DNA from: Rheinheimera lutimaris
GTDB taxonomy: Bacteria > Pseudomonadota > Gammaproteobacteria > Enterobacterales > Alteromonadaceae
Length of the DNA: 64,000 nucleotides
Direction of reading: 5' to 3'
NCBI RefSeq assembly: GCF_013283795.1
Contig: NZ_JABSOD010000017.1
Coordinates: 1-64,000 of the forward strand
Every line of letters starts with the position of its first letter. Position 1 is the stretch's first letter. Below the pieces are notes generated by a model. That model saw only the letters and a program-made list of their open reading frames with translations, was not told the origin of the DNA and searched no databases. The position numbers and the translations under genes are program-made. Shown here one piece after another: positions 15,948 to 24,618 of this stretch.

Positions 15948-18374
15948 ATGAAATTATATTTACTCCCGCTACTGACGTTAAGCCTGTTATTAGCCGGTTG
16001 TGGCGGTGCTGAGGTAGAGCAAAACCCGCCGCCACCGGTACAGGAAGATAACACTAATTACACCGGGCCTGCACCACAAACTGATGATATTCAGCTATTT
16101 AAGCTAACGTTGTGGGACAATATCGCCGGCGCTAACCGCTGTGGTGCCTGCCATGTGCAAGGCAATACGGCACCGTATTTTGCCCGCAATGATGATATTA
16201 ATCAGGCGTATGCTGCTGCCGTACCGCTGGTGAACCTGGCCGACCCGGCACAATCGTTATTAGTCACCAAGCTGGCCGGCGGGCATAACTGTTGGCTGGC
16301 AAGCGACACGGCGTGTGCCGACACTATGGCGCAGTGGCTGCGCAACTGGGCTAACAGTACCGACACCGAAAGCGCCACTGTGGTGCTGGTGGCACCGCCG
16401 GTGCGTGAGCCCGGTAGCAGCAAAGTGCTGCCACAGGACCCGGCATTATTCAGCAACAGCGTGTACCCGCTGCTGCGCCAGTACTGTGTTAATTGTCATG
16501 CGCCCGATGCGGCGCAAACCCAGTCGCCGTTCTTTGCCGACAGCAATCTGGCAGCGGCGTACGAGGCCAGCCGTAAATTGATTAACCTTGATAACCCGCA
16601 ATTGTCGCGTTTTGTGGCCAGGCTCGGTGGTGAATTTCATAACTGTTGGTCCAACTGTGATGCTGATGCGGCAGAGATGCTGGCCGCTATCAGACAAATA
16701 GCCGACAACGTTGAGCTGACCGCGCTGGATCCGGCGCTGGTGCCGTCTAAAGCACTGCGTCTGGAAGACGGTATTGTTGCCTCCAGTGGCGGCCGCTTTG
16801 AAGCCAACCAAATCGCTTTCTACCAATTTAAAACCGGCGAAGGTGTTATCGCTTATGACACCTCAGGGGTAGAGCCGGCAGCAAATTTAAGCTTGCAGGG
16901 CGACATCAACTGGGTAACCGGCTGGGGTATTCAGCTAAACAGTGGCCGCGCCCAGGCCAGCACGCAAAACAGTGCCAAGCTGGCGCAACTGATGAGCGCC
17001 ACCGGCGAAATGAGTGTCGAGGCCTGGGTGGTGCCGGCTAATGTGGTGCAGGAAGGTCCGGCGGCTATTGTCAGTTACGCCGGCAGTAGCAGTGAGCGCA
17101 ACTTTACGTTGGGGCAAAGCCAATACAACTACGACTTTTTACTGCGATCCGGCGCGGGTGATTTTGCCGGTTTGCCAGCGCTGAGCACACCTGATGCTGA
17201 TGAAGTATTACAAGCTACGTTGCAACATGTGGTGCTAACCCAGGACCCGGTGAACGGCCGGCGCATTTATGTCAACGGTCAGGACACCGGCGTGCGTGAA
17301 GAAGCCGCTGCTATTCGCAACTGGGATAGCAGCTATGCGCTGATTGTCGGTAATGAGGCCAACGGCAACCGGCAATGGCAGGGCACGATACGGCTGTTGG
17401 CGCTGCACAACAAAGCGTTAAGCACGACGCAAATTCAGCAAAATTATGAAGTGGGTGTCGGGCAAAAATTCTATTTGCTGTTTGGTATCGGTGAGCTGAT
17501 TAATCTGGCCGACAGCTATATCGTGTTTGAAGTGGCGCAGTTTGACAACTATTCCTACCTGTTTAATGCACCGTATCTGGTGAATCTGGCCGGCAGCAGC
17601 TTGCCGCAAGACTTAACGATCAGTGGTATGGCGCTGGGCCTGAACGGCAAGGAAGTGGTGACCGGTCAGGCCTGGTTAAAACAGCAATTTAACCTCGCAG
17701 CCGGCACCGCCTTGACCGAAGGTGCTGCGTTATCCGCGCAGGGCACCATTATCGGCACTGAGTTGGGCGCGGCGGCAGACGAGTTTTTCTTATCCTTTGG
17801 CCGGATTGGTGAATTTGAAAATGTGCGCACCGGCATTAGTGTGCCGGTGCAGCAAATTATTGCGGCGGCCACCAGTACCAGTGAGATTGGCTTACGCACC
17901 TTTGCAGAAATTCACGCCTCGATGAGTGCATTAACCGGCGTGGCGCAGCAACAAAGTGCAGTGTCAGCGGTGTACCAAACCATCCAACGGCAACTGCCGG
18001 CGGCTGACAGCATTGACACCTTTGTTTCAGCGCAGCAAATGGGCATTACCCAACTGGCTATTGCCTACTGTAATGCCGCGATAAGTGATAACAGTATCCG
18101 CCAGAGCTGGTTCCCGGCGGTGGATTTCAGTGCCGGCCCGGCAACTACTTATAGCCTGGCCAACCGGCCATTGTTTATGCAACCCTTACTGGATCAGCTG
18201 ATACCGCTGGCGCCGCAAAGCTCGGCGCTGCGCGCAGATGTTGAAACTGAACTTGAGGCGCTGATTACGCGGTTAAGTAACTGTGGCGGGGCCTGTAGCG
18301 CCGATCGCAGTACCACCATTGCCAAAGCGGCCTGTACTTCGGTACTGGCCAGTGCTGAACTGCTGGTGCAGTAG
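15948..18374 (+). CDS. LamG-domain lipoprotein with two CxxCH motifs
   Basis: 808 aa from the ATG at 15948 (GGGAG upstream). Lipobox LLAGC. Two CxxCH sites, C65-GA-C68-H69 and C180-VN-C183-H184, lie in repeated modules (..CG.CH...APYFA..D.N.AY then ..N.LADP..S....KL.GGHNCW), so the N-terminal third is an internal duplication. Residues about 290-510 form a concanavalin A/LamG-type domain (MSVEAWVVPANV, RRIYVNGQDTG, LLALHNKALS). The C-terminal third is unassigned. Likely a surface haem protein with a carbohydrate- or protein-binding domain, working with its neighbours (inference). Confidence 0.65.
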   Translation: MKLYLLPLLTLSLLLAGCGGAEVEQNPPPPVQEDNTNYTGPAPQTDDIQLFKLTLWDNIAGANRCGACHVQGNTAPYFARNDDINQAYAAAVPLVNLADPAQSLLVTKLAGGHNCWLASDTACADTMAQWLRNWANSTDTESATVVLVAPPVREPGSSKVLPQDPALFSNSVYPLLRQYCVNCHAPDAAQTQSPFFADSNLAAAYEASRKLINLDNPQLSRFVARLGGEFHNCWSNCDADAAEMLAAIRQIADNVELTALDPALVPSKALRLEDGIVASSGGRFEANQIAFYQFKTGEGVIAYDTSGVEPAANLSLQGDINWVTGWGIQLNSGRAQASTQNSAKLAQLMSATGEMSVEAWVVPANVVQEGPAAIVSYAGSSSERNFTLGQSQYNYDFLLRSGAGDFAGLPALSTPDADEVLQATLQHVVLTQDPVNGRRIYVNGQDTGVREEAAAIRNWDSSYALIVGNEANGNRQWQGTIRLLALHNKALSTTQIQQNYEVGVGQKFYLLFGIGELINLADSYIVFEVAQFDNYSYLFNAPYLVNLAGSSLPQDLTISGMALGLNGKEVVTGQAWLKQQFNLAAGTALTEGAALSAQGTIIGTELGAAADEFFLSFGRIGEFENVRTGISVPVQQIIAAATSTSEIGLRTFAEIHASMSALTGVAQQQSAVSAVYQTIQRQLPAADSIDTFVSAQQMGITQLAIAYCNAAISDNSIRQSWFPAVDFSAGPATTYSLANRPLFMQPLLDQLIPLAPQSSALRADVETELEALITRLSNCGGACSADRSTTIAKAACTSVLASAELLVQ

Positions 18375-18384
18375 GAGAAGAGTT

Positions 18385-19962
18385 ATGAAACGTAAAACAC
18401 CTTTGCACCCGGACAGCCCGTTATTTCATGCCTGCCACAGTAAGCCGGTAAGCCGGCGCGATTTTATTGCCTGCGGTATGGGCTATGGCGCTGCGGTGCT
18501 GACAACAGGGTCGGTATTCGGTTTGTTTGCCAACCCGGGTAAAGCCTATGCCCAGTTGTCACCGGATCTGGAAGCGTTAAAGCAGCTGTGCGGTATAAAC
18601 GTGCAGGGCGCCGGTAAAATTCCGTTTATTTGTTTTGATTTAGCCGGCGGCGCCAACATTGCCGGTTCTAATGTGTTGGTAGGCGGGGAAGGAGGTCAGC
18701 TCGACTTTTTATCGGTGCAGGGGTACAGCAAGTTAGGGCTGCCGGCCGATATGGTGCCGACCGCGGTAAATGCCGCCAACCCGGCCGGTGGCTTTGTTAA
18801 CAGTCAGCTGGGCCTGGCGTTTCACAGTGACTCACAAATGCTGGCCGGTATTTTAGAGCGCACCACGATGGCTACTCAAGCCATGACTAACGGTGCTGTG
18901 TTACCGTCGCGTTCAGAAAACGATACCGGTAATAACCCGCATAACCCGATGTATGCTATTGCCAAAGCCGGTGCCAGCGGTTCGTTAATGCCACTGATTG
19001 GCTCGCGTAACTCTGACTCCGGTGCTAACTCCATGATGCCGATGGAGTTTTATAACCCTGAGCTGCGGCCAACCAAAATTGACCGGCCGTCGGATGTTAC
19101 CGGGTTGGTGGATGTGGGCGATTTATTCAGTTTGTTAAATCAGAATGATGCCGTAGCAGTGATGGAGTCAGTGCAGCGCATCAGCGACAGTAAACTGAGC
19201 CGGGTTAATACCAATATCAGCCGCGATGCAGTGATTAAAGAGTTGATCCGCTGCGGCTATGTTAAAAGTGCTGACCTGGCAGATCGTTTCGGTAACCCGG
19301 CGACGCTGGACCCGGCAGCAGACCCGGACATCGTCGGTGCCGCCGGCATTTTCAGTGCCGATGAGTTTAATGCTGACGCGGAGTTTCGTAAAACAGCATC
19401 GGTGATGAAGCTGGTGGTAAACGGCTTTGCCGGTGCCGGCTCCATTACTATCGGCGGCTATGATTACCATACCGGCGAGCGCGGTACCGGAGAACTGCGC
19501 GACTTACGCGCCGGTCGCTGTATCGGCGCATGCCTGGAGTATGCCGCCCGCATGAACCAACCGCTGATGGTGTATGTATACAGCGATGGCTCGGTAGCCA
19601 GCAACGGCCGCATAGATGACTCAGAGTTTGGCCGTGGCAAAGGCGAGTGGACCGGCGATAACTCGTCCACCGCGGCGTCTTTTATGTTGGTTTACAGCCC
19701 TAACGGCCGCCCGTCCTTGCTGGGGGGCACAACAGCAGAGCAGGCGCGGCATCAACAAATTGGTTTTATGCGACCGGATGCTTCAGTGGAAACCGGCTCG
19801 TCCGTTGCGGCCAATAACGTCAACTTACTGGTGCAAACGGTGATGCTGAATTATCTGGCATTGCACGGAGAGCAGGGGCGTCTGAGTGAAGTGGCACCGT
19901 TTCACGGCTTGGGTAACGCCGCCAGTATTGACCGTTTAACGGCGTTTGCGCCGATAATTTAA
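18385..19962 (+). CDS. Tat-exported DUF1501-like protein
   Basis: 525 aa from the ATG at 18385, with AGGAGA upstream. A twin-arginine signal (SRRDFIACGMGYGAAV) shows export in folded form. The body (FICFDLAGGANIAGSNVLVGG, NPHNPMYAIAKAGASG, GSITIGGYDYHTGERGTGEL) resembles DUF1501 proteins of the sulfatase/phosphatase-like fold, with the GGYDYHTG segment in the place of the usual D.HG motif. It sits after the two CxxCH proteins and ends the block. The catalytic function is unproven. Confidence 0.6.
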   Translation: MKRKTPLHPDSPLFHACHSKPVSRRDFIACGMGYGAAVLTTGSVFGLFANPGKAYAQLSPDLEALKQLCGINVQGAGKIPFICFDLAGGANIAGSNVLVGGEGGQLDFLSVQGYSKLGLPADMVPTAVNAANPAGGFVNSQLGLAFHSDSQMLAGILERTTMATQAMTNGAVLPSRSENDTGNNPHNPMYAIAKAGASGSLMPLIGSRNSDSGANSMMPMEFYNPELRPTKIDRPSDVTGLVDVGDLFSLLNQNDAVAVMESVQRISDSKLSRVNTNISRDAVIKELIRCGYVKSADLADRFGNPATLDPAADPDIVGAAGIFSADEFNADAEFRKTASVMKLVVNGFAGAGSITIGGYDYHTGERGTGELRDLRAGRCIGACLEYAARMNQPLMVYVYSDGSVASNGRIDDSEFGRGKGEWTGDNSSTAASFMLVYSPNGRPSLLGGTTAEQARHQQIGFMRPDASVETGSSVAANNVNLLVQTVMLNYLALHGEQGRLSEVAPFHGLGNAASIDRLTAFAPII

Positions 19963-19980
19963 CGCCGGCACTTTGCGATA

Positions 19981-20006
19981 GTACTGTGCGACAGTACTGT
20001 GCGACA
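19981..20006 (+). repeat. Tandem 13-bp repeat, two copies
   Basis: GTACTGTGCGACA occurs at 19981-19993 and again at 19994-20006, followed by further GTA(T/C)-CAGTACTG fragments to about 20025. It lies in the 128-bp gap after the long operon and contains self-complementary ACAGTACTGT cores, so it may fold in RNA. No T-run follows, so I do not call it a terminator. Confidence 0.7.
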
Positions 20007-20090
20007 GTATCCCTGGACAGTACTGCGCGCTGGCGTATTTTAACCCGGCGTATATAGTGTAAACAGCTGTTTCGCTGTAGCGGAGGCCGT

Positions 20091-20906
20091 ATGAAATACA
20101 GCATGCTGTGGTTAATTTTATCGCTAAGCAGTTTCTCAGGGTACAGTTGTAATCTGCGGATGGGCATAGAAACCAGCTTTCCGCCTTATATAGTGCAGCA
20201 AGGCGACAGCTGGCGCGGCTTAAATGTCGAGTTGTTGCAACTGCTGGTGCAGGATATTGGCTGCGGGTTGGAGTTTATTCACAGCCCCTGGCTGCGCTCA
20301 TTAAAACTGATAGAGCAGGGCGAGTTGGATGTATTAAGCCACCTGACTTACAACACTGAGCGCAGTGCTCAGTTTGCCTTTATCGGCCCGCACCAGTTAG
20401 AGAGCATCTATCTGGTGGGGTCAGCAGAGGCTTTTGAAGGGCTGACCGATATGCGTCAGTTAAAGCGTCAGGGCAGTAAAGGCATTATTGCGCTGCTAAA
20501 TGGCGCTTATTACGGTGATGAGCTGGACAGTATTTTAAATGATGCCAACAACCGCTCGCTGTTTGTGTTTATCCGCGGCAATGAAGATAAGCTGGCGCTG
20601 CTGCTTAACGGCCGTGTGCATGGCTTGCTGGAGGATATTACCGCGTTTCATTACTGGCAGCACTCAGCCACCGTGCCGGCAGAGCAATATCAGCCACTGT
20701 TTAAAGTGTATGAAAGCCTGGTGTATTTTGGCTTTAACCGCAAAACGCTGAGTGTTGAGCAACTGCAGCAACTCTCTGCGGCCTGGAATAAGCGCTATCA
20801 GGATGGCAGCCTGCAAGCGATAGTCGCAAAGTATCAACTGGAACATTATCAATTCAGCCTGCCGTCGCCCGACTCAGTATTGCCGGAAACGGCGGCACCG
20901 GACTGA
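20091..20906 (+). CDS. Family 3 solute-binding protein (paralogue A)
   Basis: 271 aa. GGAGG stands five bases before the ATG. After a signal peptide (about 1-20) comes a periplasmic type-II binding fold of the amino-acid/SBP_bac_3 class: LRMGIETSFPPYIV, LNVELLQLLVQDI, GELDVLSHLTYN..R, FAFIGPH. There is no ABC permease or ATPase nearby, as for many stand-alone binding proteins of this group. A clear paralogue lies tail-to-tail at 20924-21733 and a more distant one at 54697. Confidence 0.8.
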   Translation: MKYSMLWLILSLSSFSGYSCNLRMGIETSFPPYIVQQGDSWRGLNVELLQLLVQDIGCGLEFIHSPWLRSLKLIEQGELDVLSHLTYNTERSAQFAFIGPHQLESIYLVGSAEAFEGLTDMRQLKRQGSKGIIALLNGAYYGDELDSILNDANNRSLFVFIRGNEDKLALLLNGRVHGLLEDITAFHYWQHSATVPAEQYQPLFKVYESLVYFGFNRKTLSVEQLQQLSAAWNKRYQDGSLQAIVAKYQLEHYQFSLPSPDSVLPETAAPD

Positions 20907-20923
20907 TAACGCAAGAGGGGGCA

Positions 20924-21733
20924 TTAATCTGTTACTGTTTGTGGTATCAAGCGTGCAGGGTCTAAGTGGTATTTGTGATAAATTTTTGCCAGCTCGCCGC
21001 TTTGATACAATTTTTGCCAGGCGTCAGCTAACTGCTGAATTTGCTGCGCTGATAATGCCGCTTTACTCAGGCCGAAATACACCGGGCTTTCATATACCAA
21101 TAACAGTGGCTGGTATTTCTCTGCCATCGGATAGCTGTGCTGTTGCCAATAATGCAGCACCGACAAGTCCTCCAAGATAGCGTTAACGCGCCCGGCGCGC
21201 AGCAGCGCCAGTTTATCCTGAATGCTGCTGATACTAACTAACTGGCGCGCCAGCACCGGGTGTTGGCTTAACCGGCTGAATTCCTCGCCGTAGTAAGCAC
21301 CATGCAGGCTGGCGATAGCGCCTAAATCTTTGTCTTGTGTCAGCTGCTGCAGGTTATCCAATGCCGGCAGCACAGTGGGATCGCCAATCAGGTAAATAGC
21401 TTCAATATGATGCGGGCCGATAAAAGCAAAATGGTTTTTACGCTGCGGGCTGACAGATAAATGGCTCAGCACATCTAAGTCGCCGCTTTCGCTTTGTTGT
21501 AATGAGCGCAGCCAGGGGCTGTTAATAAAACTGACCTGACAATTTACTTCGCTGGCCAGCCGCTGCAGCAGCTCAACACTTAAACCGCCCCATTGGTCGT
21601 CGCGTTGAATTAAATGCGGTGGAAAGTCTGTTTCTGCTGCCATACGCAAGACACAGGGTTGCTCGGCGCTGGCCGCAAACAACAGCTGCAATAACATCAA
21701 CAATAGCCCGCTGCGGTATAACACAGACTTCAT
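20924..21733 (-). CDS. Family 3 solute-binding protein (paralogue B)
   Basis: 269 aa, minus strand. A signal peptide (cleavage near ASA/EQ) precedes the same fold as paralogue A; LRMAAETDFPPHLI, INSPWLRSLQ, DLDVLSHLS and FAFIGPH align without gaps by eye. The two genes converge with a 17-bp gap, so they are an inverted tandem duplication or converging transcripts. The gene lies 101 bp downstream of apbE in the same direction and may share its transcript. Confidence 0.8.
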   Translation of the reverse strand: MKSVLYRSGLLLMLLQLLFAASAEQPCVLRMAAETDFPPHLIQRDDQWGGLSVELLQRLASEVNCQVSFINSPWLRSLQQSESGDLDVLSHLSVSPQRKNHFAFIGPHHIEAIYLIGDPTVLPALDNLQQLTQDKDLGAIASLHGAYYGEEFSRLSQHPVLARQLVSISSIQDKLALLRAGRVNAILEDLSVLHYWQQHSYPMAEKYQPLLLVYESPVYFGLSKAALSAQQIQQLADAWQKLYQSGELAKIYHKYHLDPARLIPQTVTD

Positions 21734-21834
21734 AATACGTAATATCCGGCCGGTTAGTATCTACAGTTAGTGAATGTAGCTGAACAACGGGTTTAATGCA
21801 TGTGTTATCTGCAGCGGTAAGGTGCCGCCACGGC

Positions 21835-22824
21835 TTATTGTGTTAAGCCGGCGGAAAAGTGCATTTTAAGGTTAGCATCAATAAAGATAGCGTCGTAACC
21901 GTCAATACGCTCAATCAGCTCCATGCCTTGTTGCAGGCCCAATACGAATAACGTGGTGGATAAAGCATCGGTTTTGGTGGTGTCAGCGCCGGTAACGGTA
22001 ACGCTGAGCAAGCCGGTGGCACTGACGCCGGTTTTTGGATCGATGATGTGATGATAACGCACACCATCCTCAATAAAGTAGCGTTCATAGTCGCCGGAGG
22101 TGCTGACGGCACTGTCTTGTAGCGGCAACCGGGCGGCATATTTATCGTCCTGACGCGGATGCTTTATGGCGACCAGCCAGGGTTTGCCGCGTTTATCACC
22201 CAGCAGACGACTGTCGCCACCGGCGGTGAGTTGTGCATGGCGGATCCCCTGCTGTGCCAACAGCGCAATGCCGCGCTCTACCGCGTAGCCTTTAGCAATA
22301 CCGCCCAAATCTATTTTTACGCCGGGCTGGCTGTAGCGCACCTTATTGCCGGGCAGCAATTCAATGCTTTGATAGTTTACAAACTGCCGGGCCTGGCGCA
22401 ACTGAGTGGCATCGGGCTTTTTGCGGGCGCGGTAATCATAATAAAACCCCACTGAGGCAAACGTAATATCAAAAGCGCCGTTACTCAGCTCAGAAATATG
22501 TTTCGCTTGCTGCAATAACTGATAAAACTCGCTGCAGACTGTTACCGGTGCTTTGGCAGCGCTGCGGTTTAACAAGCTAAGCTCGCTGCTTTCTATGTAA
22601 GGGCTCATCAACTGATTTATCCGCTCAAACTCGGCTTGCACATCCAATATCAGTTGTTTGGCTTTGGCGTTATCTTCACTCCAAAACTCGATATAAGCGC
22701 GGGTACCCAGGGTGTCAAAGGCTTCACGTTGCCACTGCGCCTGCGCCGGAGCCGGAGCTAACAACATTAAAGCAGCCGGCAGAGCATATAACGCCTGCTG
22801 CAACAGATAAAAAACAACGCGCAT
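21835..22824 (-). CDS. apbE: FAD:protein FMN transferase (ApbE)
   Basis: 329 aa from the ATG at 22824 (GGAA six bases before it; ATGs at 22842 and 22848 are also in frame). A signal peptide ends near AQA/QW. ApbE features: MSPYIESSELSLLNR, GAFDITF, the KIDLGGIAKGYAV motif, AGGDSRLLG and the C-terminal DA(L/S)ST..F segment (TKTDALSTTLFVLG). The enzyme attaches FMN from FAD to Thr/Ser of target proteins in the periplasm using Mg2+. I see no Na+-NQR or Rnf gene here. ApbE often accompanies TlpA, DUF4266 and DUF3570 genes, so its target may be in that group (inference). Confidence 0.9.
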   Translation of the reverse strand: MRVVFYLLQQALYALPAALMLLAPAPAQAQWQREAFDTLGTRAYIEFWSEDNAKAKQLILDVQAEFERINQLMSPYIESSELSLLNRSAAKAPVTVCSEFYQLLQQAKHISELSNGAFDITFASVGFYYDYRARKKPDATQLRQARQFVNYQSIELLPGNKVRYSQPGVKIDLGGIAKGYAVERGIALLAQQGIRHAQLTAGGDSRLLGDKRGKPWLVAIKHPRQDDKYAARLPLQDSAVSTSGDYERYFIEDGVRYHHIIDPKTGVSATGLLSVTVTGADTTKTDALSTTLFVLGLQQGMELIERIDGYDAIFIDANLKMHFSAGLTQ

Positions 22825-23186
22825 TAACAATTCCGATAGCATAAACAACAGTGTTGGCTATTGTTACAGAGCCGGCGGCTTTACTCAATGCTGCTGTTAG
22901 TTGTGGCTGTCGGATGTTGGTTTTATTTCGATGAAAGCGGCTTTTATTTGATAAATTTCCGATATGTTTGCATTGTTGCAATCAAACACTATCTTTAAAT
23001 GCGTTGGGCAATACTCCTCGTATAAATAATCAGTTGTTTGTTTTTGTTATTTGTTTTTACTGCCGTTGGAGACTAAGGGCACAGCCCGGGTACTTAGCAA
23101 AGTATCTTACAGTAGTCGTTACCCTGAATTATCGTTCACAGCCATGAAGGCTGTGTGGTGTTCGTTTGGCAGGAAGAAACCGCAAT
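22825..23186. other. Divergent intergenic region, apbE / eCIS
   Basis: This 362-bp gap separates the apbE start from the first eCIS gene and should hold promoters for both directions. It is more AT-rich than the genes. I see a weak -35/-10-like pair for the + strand (TTGCAT 22968-22973, TATCTT 22990-22995) but do not rely on it. A hairpin (CACAGCC 23137-23143, GGCTGTG 23149-23155) lies just before the eCIS ribosome site. No gene is visible. Confidence 0.5.
23137..23155 (+). promoter_or_regulatory. Hairpin in eCIS leader
   Basis: A 7-bp perfect stem with a 5-nt loop sits 31 bases before the first eCIS start codon and 15 bases before its AGGAAG ribosome site. There is no T-run, so it is more likely an mRNA structure or an operator than a terminator (inference). 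Confidence 0.4.
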
Positions 23187-23768
23187 ATGATAGCAAAGAC
23201 GTTGTCGCAACTGGCGCTGCAGCTTAATCGCTTCTTACGACATAATTTTAAGTTGGACGAAGATATTGTGCTGGTGTCGAACTTAAATGAGGCCGACGGC
23301 AGTGCTTGTACTCAGGTAAACAATAAACTGGCGCTGTTTTTGGTCGGCGTGGAAAAAGAAACCGCTTCGCGCAGTAAAATGCCACTGCTTGATGCCGGTT
23401 TTGCCCGTAGCGGCAACAGCGCACCGCCACTGCACCTGAATTTATATTTAATGCTGGCGGCTAACTTTAACGGCGCCAACTATAGCGATGCATTAACTTT
23501 ACTGTCGGCCTGCATCAGCTTTTTTCAACGCAATCCGCTTTTTACGCAGCAAAATTTGCCGGGGTTAGACCCTGCTATTGAACGGCTGGCGTTAGATATG
23601 GAAAACCTCAGCATTCAGGACGCCGGCAGCTTATGGGGCATGCTGAGCGGCAAATATTTACCCTCGGTGTTGTATAAAGTGCGCATGGTTAGTTTTGACG
23701 GCGCTGATATTTACAGTCAAAGCAGCCTGTTACGCAAACCCGTCAGCGATATTGGTAGCCAGCCATGA
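23187..23768 (+). CDS. eCIS Pvc16/DUF4255 protein
   Basis: 193 aa from the ATG at 23187, with AGGAAG ten bases upstream; the longer TTG frame from 23166 lacks support. The pattern MIAKTLSQLALQLNRFL...VLVSNLNEADG followed by NKLALFLVGVEKE and LHLNLYLMLAANF..Y..ALTLLS matches the Pvc16/DUF4255 N-terminal domain (Afp16 class). In known particles this protein caps or terminates the tube and sheath. It opens the operon and overlaps the next gene by four bases. Confidence 0.85.
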   Translation: MIAKTLSQLALQLNRFLRHNFKLDEDIVLVSNLNEADGSACTQVNNKLALFLVGVEKETASRSKMPLLDAGFARSGNSAPPLHLNLYLMLAANFNGANYSDALTLLSACISFFQRNPLFTQQNLPGLDPAIERLALDMENLSIQDAGSLWGMLSGKYLPSVLYKVRMVSFDGADIYSQSSLLRKPVSDIGSQP

Positions 23769-24601
23769 GCTACCTGACCCTTTGCAGTATTACCTTAAAT
23801 CATCAGTATTTCAGCGATGGCCTGTTGCAGCAAGGCGAGCTTGTTGTTGCCGGCGAATCTAAAGCTGCACTACAGAATGCGCAGCTGTTGTTTAAACCGA
23901 CCAAACAAGGTGGCCTGTTGCTGCTGGACAGCGACCGGCGCGATATTACCGCGGCATGTTGTGACCCGGTGTTAACCCTGTATTTGTTGTTGTACAGCAA
24001 GGATCCGCAGTTTGGCAGTTACAGCGCCCCGTCAGTTACAGCAGATCAGCTGTTGTATTGCGATAACCGCCAGCCGCAGGCCTCAGGAGCTTTGCATGCC
24101 GGGCCGCAGCTTGCTAGTGCAGAGCTGATGGATATCAGTGCGGCGGAGCTTGCCGCGTTATCGCAGCTTAAACGCCGGCCACTGCCGGTATTGGTGCTGG
24201 CGCTGGCTATCAATCGTGCGGCGGTTGAACAACTTACCGCAGATAACGCTGCGGCGTATTCAGTGCAATTTGGCTGCCGGCACAGCATTTGGCGCTACTA
24301 CCTTTGTGGCAGCAGCTTTAACGCGGCGTCGCTGCACATTGCCGATATGGCGCAACAGCAACAGTTTGTGCAGCGAGCCGATACCAGGTTGCCAAACGGC
24401 CGGCTTGCCAGGGTGTTTGAATCCGGCCAGCCGTTAATGTTGACACAGTTCAGCCCGTACCGGTTTGCGTTGGTGAGCCGGGCTGACAGCATGGAAAAAA
24501 TTCTGATCAAACGGTTGCCGGTAGCGGCAGCCGGGCAGTTCGATAGAGCGGTAGTAAACGGAGTAGAAAGCAACGTGTCGGAAATTTACCTTAACTATTA
24601 A
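23765..24601 (+). CDS. eCIS-associated protein, unknown
   Basis: 278 aa with no signal peptide or membrane segment. The N-terminal half has beta-rich text (LTLCSITLNHQYFSDG, ALQNAQLLFKPTKQGGLLLLD); the rest includes FGCRHSIWRYYL and PNGRLARVFESGQPLMLTQ. I do not recognise the family. The gene sits between the cap and the sheath genes, tightly coupled to the former. The position suggests a structural or assembly protein of the particle end (inference). Confidence 0.65.
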   Translation: MSYLTLCSITLNHQYFSDGLLQQGELVVAGESKAALQNAQLLFKPTKQGGLLLLDSDRRDITAACCDPVLTLYLLLYSKDPQFGSYSAPSVTADQLLYCDNRQPQASGALHAGPQLASAELMDISAAELAALSQLKRRPLPVLVLALAINRAAVEQLTADNAAAYSVQFGCRHSIWRYYLCGSSFNAASLHIADMAQQQQFVQRADTRLPNGRLARVFESGQPLMLTQFSPYRFALVSRADSMEKILIKRLPVAAAGQFDRAVVNGVESNVSEIYLNY

Positions 24602-24618
24602 CCAGAAAGGATCCAATC

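Noticed and set aside
19981-20025. Intrinsic terminator after the long operon
   Set aside because: The repeats are self-complementary, but there is no stable stem followed by a T-run.
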